5,205 bases of DNA from Candidatus Sordicultor aquaticus. GTDB lineage: Bacteria > Atribacterota > Atribacteria > Atribacterales > Caldatribacteriaceae. The stretch's first letter is position 1. Each line of letters starts with the position of its first letter. The position numbers and the translations under genes are program-made. This document shows, one piece after another, positions 1 to 4,996 of the stretch. Location: contig JAGPEW010000075.1 in NCBI GenBank assembly GCA_018056825.1, positions 1 through 5,205 on the forward strand, read 5' to 3'. The notes under the pieces were generated by a model. It had not been told where the DNA came from and made no database searches. It saw only the letters and a program-made list of their open reading frames with translations.

Positions 1-101
1 CCATTAGAGATTACAATTATTTAGTGGTTAATGATGTTTTGGAAGAAGCAGTGGACAAGCTTCGTTCCATAATTTTAGCTGAGAGATGCCGAATAAGGTG
101 A
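1..101 (+). CDS. gmk: Guanylate kinase, C-terminal end (partial)
   Basis: Only the last 32 codons are present, read from base 3 and ending with TGA at 99-101; the rest lies off the left edge. The peptide contains DYNYLVVNDVLEEAVDKL followed by RSIILAERCRIR. This matches the C-terminal signature of guanylate kinase: the YDYVVVND strand, the 'LE.AV..LR.II.AE' helix and the terminal 'ERCR'. The enzyme phosphorylates GMP to GDP with ATP in the cytoplasm. The ATP- and GMP-binding parts cannot be seen here. Its position directly upstream of rpoZ is the usual Bacillota arrangement and supports the call. The stop codon lies inside the ribosome-binding region of rpoZ, so the two genes are probably co-transcribed. 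Confidence 0.9.
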   Translation, partial: IRDYNYLVVNDVLEEAVDKLRSIILAERCRIR

Positions 102-106
102 GGTGA
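96..106 (+). promoter_or_regulatory. Tandem ribosome binding site of rpoZ
   Basis: Two overlapping AGGTGA copies (96-101 and 101-106) precede the ATG at 111. The downstream copy is part of GAGGTGA (100-106), an extended match to the 16S rRNA 3' end, 4 bases from the start codon. The upstream copy is 9 bases away and contains the gmk stop codon TGA. A ribosome terminating on gmk would therefore sit on the rpoZ initiation site. Confidence 0.75.
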
Positions 107-110
107 GAAA

Positions 111-305
111 ATGCTTTCCATTGACGATTTGGTCAAAAAAGTGGGCAATATATATATTCTTGCTGTGGTAGTGGCTAAAAGAGTTAAACAGTTAAACGAA
201 GGAGCTGTGCCTTTAGTGGAATTAAAAGAAGCTCATAGTCCTTTGTTTGTTGCTCTCGAAGAATTAAGTGCTGGGAAGATTAGTTTTGAGTTTGTAGAAG
301 AATGA
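111..305 (+). CDS. rpoZ: DNA-directed RNA polymerase omega subunit
   Basis: This 64-residue protein is the small omega subunit, which helps fold the beta' subunit and assemble it into core RNA polymerase. The N-terminus MLSIDDLVKKV and the helix YILAVVVAKRVKQL (residues 15-28) align with the family block 'Y.LV..AAKRARQL', keeping the A-K-R core at 22-24. The tail SPLFVALEELSAGKI (43-57) matches 'KPV..ALEEI..GKI'. The length is normal for a Gram-positive omega (about 65-70 residues) and shorter than proteobacterial ones. A small oddity is Ile at residue 14, where most homologs have Arg before the Tyr. The ATG at 111 is supported by GAGGTGA just upstream. The stop overlaps the coaBC start by four bases (ATGA), which indicates translational coupling. 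Confidence 0.92.
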   Translation: MLSIDDLVKKVGNIYILAVVVAKRVKQLNEGAVPLVELKEAHSPLFVALEELSAGKISFEFVEE

Positions 306-1516
306 TTATTTATCACCCCCTTCAATTTTGGAAAGGAAAGAAAATTGTCCTAGGAGTGACGGGAGGGATAGCAGCTTTTAAAGCTATAAGTTTAGCTAGT
401 TATCTTACCAAAGCTGGTGCTCAAGTAAAAACTTGTTTGACTAAAAATGCTCTCTCTTTAGTAGGTAAAAGTTCTTTTGAAGCGGTAACCAGAGAAAAAG
501 CTTATACTGACCTTTTTGAGGGTGAGGAAGAGATTCTCCATATTAATTTGGCAAGAGAGAGTGATGCTATAGTTGTTGTTCCGGCTACAGCTAACATTTT
601 AGGTAAAGCAGCTTGTGGTATTGCTGACGACCTGTTGAGCACCATTCTCTTAGTAGATTCCAGTAAAGTTATTTTGGCTCCAGCTATGAATGTCACTATG
701 TGGAAAAACCCGGTGGTGCAGGATAATTTAAAAAAGGTTATGAGCCGAGGGATGAAAGTAGTTTATCCTGCTTCAGGGAGCCTGGCTTGTGGAGAAGAAG
801 GAGAGGGAAGATTGCCGGAGCTGGAAGAGCTGGTAGAAGAGATTTTTTATCATCTTTATCCTCATACTGAGTTTCAGGGAAAAAAAGTTTTAATCAGTGC
901 CGGTGCTACTCGAGAATGGTTAGACCCGGCTCGGTTTATTTCTAACCCGGCTAGTGGTTTTATGGGAGGAGCATTAGCGTCACTAGCGCGAGCCTGCGGG
1001 GGAGAAGTAAAAATGGTAGTGGGCAATGTTTCTTCTCGCCTTCCTTCGGGAGTAGAGATAGAAAAAGTGGAGACTGCCCAGGAAATGAAAAGCGCTTTAG
1101 AAAAAGAGTGGGAAAACAGCGATATTTTATTTATGAACGCTGCAGTTTCTGACTTTCGCCCTCTTTCATTCTCTCCTTCTAAAATTAAAAAAGAAGGAAA
1201 AGAAGAGTTAACCCTTACTTTAGTTAAGAACCCCGATATTCTATCTGAGTTGGCTAAAAATAAAGGGAAGAGAATAGTAGTGGGTTTTTGTGCTGAAACA
1301 GATAACCCCCGAGAAGAAGCAAGTAAGAAATTGCAAAAGAAAAATGCAGATATGATAGTAGCAAACCTCATTTCTCCCGGAGAAAGCGGATTTGAAGCTT
1401 CTACTAATAAAGCTTGGATAGTAGACTGCCAGGGGGGAGAAAAGGAATTACCTCTTTTAGATAAAAGAGATTTAGCGGAAGAAATAGTTTCCTACCTTTT
1501 TACTCATTTTTGGTGA
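302..1516 (+). CDS. coaBC: Bifunctional phosphopantothenoylcysteine decarboxylase / phosphopantothenate-cysteine ligase
   Basis: This 404-residue protein catalyses two steps of coenzyme A synthesis: joining 4'-phosphopantothenate to cysteine using CTP (CoaB), then FMN-dependent decarboxylation to 4'-phosphopantetheine (CoaC). The CoaC half (about 12-185) has the flavoprotein motif GVTGGIAAFKA (18-28), catalytic His80 in HINLA, the PATAN loop (94-98), PAMN with Asn130, and the active-site flap SLACGEEGEGR with Cys163. His80, Asn130 and Cys163 are each five residues beyond their E. coli Dfp counterparts. The CoaB half (about 193-404) has ISAGATREWLDPARFISN (198-215), AAVSDFRP (280-287), KIKK (294-297), KNPDIL (309-314) and VGFCAET (327-333). 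One deviation is that the usual SSG(K/R)MG loop reads ASGFMG (217-222). The length is typical. It starts on an ATG within the rpoZ stop (ATGA), with no strong ribosome binding site of its own. Confidence 0.96.
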   Translation: MIIYHPLQFWKGKKIVLGVTGGIAAFKAISLASYLTKAGAQVKTCLTKNALSLVGKSSFEAVTREKAYTDLFEGEEEILHINLARESDAIVVVPATANILGKAACGIADDLLSTILLVDSSKVILAPAMNVTMWKNPVVQDNLKKVMSRGMKVVYPASGSLACGEEGEGRLPELEELVEEIFYHLYPHTEFQGKKVLISAGATREWLDPARFISNPASGFMGGALASLARACGGEVKMVVGNVSSRLPSGVEIEKVETAQEMKSALEKEWENSDILFMNAAVSDFRPLSFSPSKIKKEGKEELTLTLVKNPDILSELAKNKGKRIVVGFCAETDNPREEASKKLQKKNADMIVANLISPGESGFEASTNKAWIVDCQGGEKELPLLDKRDLAEEIVSYLFTHFW

Positions 1517-1518
1517 TG
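1510..1518 (+). promoter_or_regulatory. Stacked start codons at the coaBC-priA overlap
   Basis: Three in-frame start codons lie in a row: TTG (1510), GTG (1513) and ATG (1516). The coaBC stop TGA (1514-1516) overlaps both GTG (as GTGA) and ATG (as TGATG). The preceding bases are T-rich and show no Shine-Dalgarno sequence, so priA initiation probably depends on ribosomes finishing coaBC. I chose the ATG because the homologous N-terminus begins with the strand 'ARFASVALPLP'. Confidence 0.6.
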
Positions 1519-3534
1519 AATGCCCGTTTTGCCTCTGTAGCTTTGCCTCTTCCTCTTTTCTCTGAATTTTCTTATAGAATTCCCCCTTCTCTAGAAAACA
1601 AGATTGAAACAGGAAGTTTAGTGGAGGTAGAGTTTAAAAATCGTTACCTTTTAGGCTGGGTAGTGGCTTTAGAAAATGAATCTCCCCCTGGTTTAGAGGT
1701 AAAAGAAATAGTACGATTAGCTCCTGTTGCCCCTTTAGGAAAAGTAAGGCTACTGTGGACTAAAACTCTTTCTCAACTTTATTTAGTTCCCTGGGGGATG
1801 ATGCTTTCTTTGTTTACCCCGCCACTTTTACCTTCCTTTTGGGAAGCAGCAGGAAGTAGAGTTTTTTCTGGCTCTTGTGATAGAGGCCAAAAAGAGGACT
1901 TTAGCGTTCCTTCTCGAGGGATGAATTTTTTTGTTTTTCAAGAAAAGTTTGGTCGGAAAAAGAAAAAATGGGAAAAATTGATAAAAAATGAAATTTTACG
2001 TTGGCAAGAAGAAGTTTTTAAGGTAGAGGAGATTATTTATCCTCAAGAAGATTTAGGTTGGTGGTCTATAGCTACCCAAAAAGAAAGAGAGAATTTCCTT
2101 TTTTCCTTTATAGAAAAAGCTCAAAAAGAGAACCGAAAAACTCTTTTAGTGTTTCCTGATTTTAGGACTCTGGATTATTTTTTCTCCTTTTTAGAAGACA
2201 GATTCCCTCTATTGAGGTTAATAAAGTATGATAGTCGTCTGGCTTCTCGCCGAAGATTTTTAGCTTATAAATTGGCTGAAGATGGGGATTTTGATGTGAT
2301 TTTGGGCACTCGAGGGAGTATATTTTTGCCTGCTGCAGACCTTTATTATCACATAGTTTTTGACCCCGAAGATAAAGGACATTATTCCGACCGTCCTCCT
2401 TTTTATGATACCTTTCGGCTGCTCCAGGAAAAAGTTAAAGTTACAGGAGGGAGCTTGGAGGTAGTAGGCCTAACGCCTACTTTATCTCTTTACTATTTTA
2501 TGACTACTGGAGAATTTAAAAACAGAGATTTCCCTTCTTTCTCTCGAGTTTCTCCACCATCGGTTAATTTAGTTTCTTATGAAAAAAAAGGAGGGTCTTC
2601 TTTGACTTTTTCGGCGCGGAAAGCTATTCTTCAAACCCGGAGTAAAAAAGGTAAAGTGTTAATTTGGGTGCAGAAGAAGGGTTATACTCCGGCCTTAGGT
2701 TGTCGAGATTGTGGCTTTTGTTATGTCTGTCCTCACTGTGGAGTGGCGCTCCGTTATTATAAAGAGACTAAAACTCTGATGTGTCCTCTGTGTGGAAAAA
2801 AGGAAGAACTCGATTTATTCTGCCCCCGTTGTGGAGGAGTATGGTTAGAAGGATGGGGAGAGGGAATAGAAAAAGTAGGAGAAGAGATAAAACAATTTTT
2901 CCCTCCTCAAGAGGTAATGATTATGGATGCCGAAAAGGAAGAAGAAGTAAAAAATCTTCCCTCTTTTTCTATTTTAGTAGGCACTTCTTTAATTTTGCGG
3001 GAAGAAATATTGCAAGAGGCATCTCTTTTGGTTATCTGGTCGTTGGAGGACTGGTTATATCTTTCTGATATTAATGCTCGAGAAAAATTTTATTTGAATC
3101 TGCAACGGATACAAATTCTCCTTGGTCTTAATTCTTTTCTTCCTCCTCAGATTTTTATTCAGGGGAGAAAAGGGGTAGAAAAAGAGGTGAGTCGCTTTTT
3201 ACAGCCCCCTCGTGATTTTTACCCTCCTATTTTGGAGAAAAGAAAGATTTTAGGCTATCCTCCTTATGGGGTCTTAGCTCGCTTGGTAAAGAGGTGTAGG
3301 AATAGAGAGAAGGATGAATTGGTTTTAAAAAAACTGAAGGGCAATTTAGAAGAAGTAGGAATACAGGTAGGTGGCCCTTTCCCGGCTCAGGGAAGAAAAT
3401 GGGGAGAGGAAAGCGAAGAAATGACTCTTTGTTATCCCCGAGATAAGATAGAAGAAGTGTTTGAGGTAGTTTCTCGATTTTTTTCTCGAGAAGGGAAAGG
3501 TAGAGGAGAGTGGCGAATAGAAGTAGAATTTTAA
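1516..3534 (+). CDS. priA: PriA-like replication restart protein with degenerate helicase motifs
   Basis: Numbering is from the ATG (672 residues; E. coli PriA has 732). PriA recognises abandoned forks and loads the replisome. Residues 1-75 resemble the 3'-DNA-binding domain (ASVALPLPLFSEFSYRIP; GSLVEVEF...LLGWVV). Residues 115-180 are poorly conserved and lysine-rich where the winged helix should be. Helicase lobe 1 spans about 181-330 and lobe 2 about 375-560, interrupted by a zinc module. The module has eight cysteines (396, 399, 405, 408, 423, 426, 436, 439) in the canonical spacing. The C-terminal hallmark is EKRKILGYPPYGVLARLV (574-591). The catalytic motifs are lost. The Walker A position reads IATQKERE (185-192), DEEH reads DPED (283-286), the motif V region reads GTSLILREEIL (489-499) and QVAGRAGR reads RIQILLGL (531-538). 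GTRGSIF (264-270) survives. I infer an intact protein without ATPase or helicase activity that keeps DNA and partner binding. It is not a pseudogene, because the frame and structural residues are preserved. Confidence 0.88.
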   Translation: MNARFASVALPLPLFSEFSYRIPPSLENKIETGSLVEVEFKNRYLLGWVVALENESPPGLEVKEIVRLAPVAPLGKVRLLWTKTLSQLYLVPWGMMLSLFTPPLLPSFWEAAGSRVFSGSCDRGQKEDFSVPSRGMNFFVFQEKFGRKKKKWEKLIKNEILRWQEEVFKVEEIIYPQEDLGWWSIATQKERENFLFSFIEKAQKENRKTLLVFPDFRTLDYFFSFLEDRFPLLRLIKYDSRLASRRRFLAYKLAEDGDFDVILGTRGSIFLPAADLYYHIVFDPEDKGHYSDRPPFYDTFRLLQEKVKVTGGSLEVVGLTPTLSLYYFMTTGEFKNRDFPSFSRVSPPSVNLVSYEKKGGSSLTFSARKAILQTRSKKGKVLIWVQKKGYTPALGCRDCGFCYVCPHCGVALRYYKETKTLMCPLCGKKEELDLFCPRCGGVWLEGWGEGIEKVGEEIKQFFPPQEVMIMDAEKEEEVKNLPSFSILVGTSLILREEILQEASLLVIWSLEDWLYLSDINAREKFYLNLQRIQILLGLNSFLPPQIFIQGRKGVEKEVSRFLQPPRDFYPPILEKRKILGYPPYGVLARLVKRCRNREKDELVLKKLKGNLEEVGIQVGGPFPAQGRKWGEESEEMTLCYPRDKIEEVFEVVSRFFSREGKGRGEWRIEVEF

Positions 3535-3537
3535 AAA

Positions 3538-3545
3538 AGGGGTGA
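3538..3545 (+). promoter_or_regulatory. Ribosome binding site of def
   Basis: AGGGGTGA lies four bases after the priA stop and six bases before TTG at 3552. It is the only strong Shine-Dalgarno match in the 17-base gap. It decides the TTG start, because there is no ATG or GTG in that frame between the signal and the conserved N-terminal sequence IKEIKIYGNPILR. Confidence 0.75.
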
Positions 3546-3551
3546 AGTTAG

Positions 3552-4055
3552 TTGGCAATCAAGGAAATAAAGATTTACGGTAACCCTATACTAAGAAAGA
3601 AAGCTCAACCTATTGAAAATATAGACCAAAAAGTATGGGATTTAGCTCAGGATATGAAAGAGATTATGCATCTTGCTGGAGGGGTGGGGTTAGCTGGAAA
3701 TCAGGTAGGAGTTTTATGGCGTATTATAACTTTTACCAATCCTGAAGAAAAAAAAGACCAGGTTTTGATTAATCCTCGGATAGTCTATCTTAGTGAAGAA
3801 AAGGAAAAAGACGAAGAAGGTTGCTTAAGCTTTCCTGATATCTATGACCAGGTAGAAAGAGCAAAAGAGGTAGTAGTAGAAGGTCGGGATTTAGAAGGTA
3901 AAGAAATTACTATAGAAGGAAAAGGATTATTAGCTCGCATTTTGCAGCATGAAATTGACCATCTAGATGGAATATTATTTGTAGATAGACTAAGCCCTGC
4001 TCGGCGCTTGTTACTCCGGAACAAATTGAAGAAAATTTCTGTAACGGGGGAATAA
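3552..4055 (+). CDS. def: Peptide deformylase
   Basis: This 167-residue metalloenzyme removes the formyl group from the N-terminal methionine of new proteins at the ribosome. All three family motifs are present. Motif 1 is GVGLAGNQ (44-51), motif 2 is EGCLS (89-93) with metal ligand Cys91, and motif 3 is QHEIDHLDG (132-140) with ligands His133 and His137 and catalytic Glu134. The N-terminal IYGNPILRKKA and the C-terminal LFVDRLSPARR are also typical. Motif 1 deviates from the common GVGLAAPQ: the second Ala is Gly49 and Pro is Asn50, while Gln51, which contacts the substrate, is kept. The length and the short tail suggest a type 1 enzyme. TTG is the start, set by AGGGGTGA upstream. fmt begins two bases after the stop, pairing the deformylating and formylating enzymes in one transcript. 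Confidence 0.95.
   Translation: MAIKEIKIYGNPILRKKAQPIENIDQKVWDLAQDMKEIMHLAGGVGLAGNQVGVLWRIITFTNPEEKKDQVLINPRIVYLSEEKEKDEEGCLSFPDIYDQVERAKEVVVEGRDLEGKEITIEGKGLLARILQHEIDHLDGILFVDRLSPARRLLLRNKLKKISVTGE
4046..4052 (+). promoter_or_regulatory. Ribosome binding site of fmt
   Basis: GGGGGAA inside the last codons of def lies five bases before TTG at 4058. It is a moderate purine-rich match. Together with the 2-base gap between the def stop and the fmt start it suggests that fmt translation is coupled to def. Confidence 0.5.
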
Positions 4056-4057
4056 AT

Positions 4058-4984
4058 TTGGATATAGTTTTTATGGGAACTTCCTCTTTTGCCGTTTTGG
4101 TGTTAGAGGAACTTCTAAAAGATAAAAATAATAATATATTGGGAGTAGTGACTAAACCAGACCGTCCAGCGGGCAGAGGACGGAAATTACATCCTTCTCC
4201 AGTTAAAGAAAAAGCAGAAGAACAAGGATTAACCATCTGGCAACCGGAGCGAGTAAATGCTCCCGAGTTTTTAAAAGTTTTGCATTCTGTTTCTCCAGAA
4301 ATTATAGTAGTGGCTGCCTATGGACAAATTTTGCGCCGGGATTTGTTGTCCCTCCCTCGTCGGGGAGCAATAAATGTTCATGCTTCTCTTCTTCCTCACT
4401 TTAGAGGACCAGACCCTATTCGTTCTGTTCTTCTGCGAGGAGAAAAGGAGACGGGGGTTACCATTATGATTATGGATGAAGGAGTAGATACTGGCCCTAT
4501 ATTGGCTCAAAAAAAAGTGGAGATAGATAAAGAGGACAATTACCAATCATTAACTGAGAAGCTGGGAAAAGAAGGAGGGAGACTTTTAGTAGAAACTTTA
4601 CCCCGGTGGGTTAGAGGGGAAATTACTCCTCTCCCTCAAGAGGGAGAGGCTTCTTATGCTCCTATATTGAAAAAGGAAAGAGCCAAAATCAACTGGGAAG
4701 ATAGTGCTTTTAATATCGTAAATCAAATTCGGGCTTTTTCTCCTTATCCGGGGGCTTATACTTATTTCCGCGATAGGAGGATTAAAATTTTAAAGGCTAG
4801 TTTAAAAGAGGGAATTTCTGCTCCTCCGGGAACAGTGGTAGAAATTAACTCTCAGGGGTTTGTGGTGGCCGCAGGCGAAGGGGGAGTTTTGGTGGAAGAA
4901 TTACAGCCGGAAAGCCGACAGATTATGGTTTCTCAAGAATTTTGTTGTGGGTACCACTTACGGGAAGGAGACCAACTAAAATAG
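4058..4984 (+). CDS. fmt: Methionyl-tRNA formyltransferase
   Basis: This 308-residue enzyme transfers a formyl group from 10-formyltetrahydrofolate to initiator Met-tRNA in the cytoplasm. The N-terminal catalytic domain (1 to about 188) carries IVFMGTSSFAVLVLEELL (3-20), the tRNA-contacting loop KPDRPAGRGRKLHPSPVK (33-50), and NVHASLLP (106-113) with catalytic Asn106 and His108. TGVTIMIMDEGVDTGPIL (132-149) contains catalytic Asp144. All three catalytic residues sit at the same numbers as in E. coli Fmt. The C-terminal OB-fold domain starts around YAPILKKERAKINW (200-213) and includes IRAFSPYPGAYT (224-235). The usual RGAAPI loop reads RGPDPI (116-121). The start is TTG; the ATG at 4073 falls inside the conserved FMGT motif and would remove the first strand. 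A perfect inverted repeat lies in the linker codons (4628-4649). The length is normal for the family. Confidence 0.96.
   Translation: MDIVFMGTSSFAVLVLEELLKDKNNNILGVVTKPDRPAGRGRKLHPSPVKEKAEEQGLTIWQPERVNAPEFLKVLHSVSPEIIVVAAYGQILRRDLLSLPRRGAINVHASLLPHFRGPDPIRSVLLRGEKETGVTIMIMDEGVDTGPILAQKKVEIDKEDNYQSLTEKLGKEGGRLLVETLPRWVRGEITPLPQEGEASYAPILKKERAKINWEDSAFNIVNQIRAFSPYPGAYTYFRDRRIKILKASLKEGISAPPGTVVEINSQGFVVAAGEGGVLVEELQPESRQIMVSQEFCCGYHLREGDQLK
4628..4649 (+). repeat. Perfect 10-base inverted repeat (hairpin) inside fmt
   Basis: The left arm CCTCTCCCTC (4628-4637) and right arm GAGGGAGAGG (4640-4649) are exact reverse complements around AA. In RNA this would form a stem of about nine mostly G-C pairs with a CAAG loop. 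It encodes part of PLPQEGEA (191-198), the linker between the two Fmt domains. No T-tract follows, so it is not a terminator of the usual intrinsic type. Confidence 0.7.
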
Positions 4985-4991
4985 GAGGTGA
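4983..4991 (+). promoter_or_regulatory. Ribosome binding site of the yugP-like gene
   Basis: AGGAGGTGA is a full match to the anti-Shine-Dalgarno core, starting within the fmt stop codon TAG. It lies five bases before GTG at 4997. The ATG at 4992 directly abuts it, is in another frame and meets a stop after 14 codons, so the GTG is the real start. Confidence 0.85.
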
Positions 4992-4996
4992 ATGGG

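Noticed and set aside
874..1371. 165-codon open frame on the minus strand inside coaBC
   Set aside because: It lies wholly antisense to conserved CoaB motifs, shows no recognisable domain, and is a by-product of the purine-rich coding strand.
2463..2481. Seven-base inverted repeat with a five-base loop in priA
   Set aside because: It is short, within coding sequence, has no terminator-like T-tract, and is expected by chance in a window of this size.
2781..3068. 95-codon + strand frame within priA
   Set aside because: It is an out-of-frame shadow of the zinc and lobe 2 region. The real frame carries the conserved cysteines.
1516..3534. priA as a pseudogene
   Set aside because: There are no frameshifts or internal stops, all eight zinc cysteines and the C-terminal EKRKILGYPPYG hallmark are kept, and length is near normal. 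This fits altered function rather than decay.
3535..3551. Promoter or terminator between priA and def
   Set aside because: The 17-base gap holds only the ribosome binding site. There is no room for -35/-10 boxes or a hairpin.
3910..4236. 108-codon minus-strand open frame across the def-fmt junction
   Set aside because: It is antisense to the conserved C-terminus of Def and N-terminus of Fmt, has no recognisable protein family, and no convincing ribosome binding site was seen.
4628..4649. Palindromic element inserted in frame into fmt
   Set aside because: The encoded residues (PLPQEGEASYA) align without a gap to the ordinary Fmt linker, so no insertion is needed to explain them.
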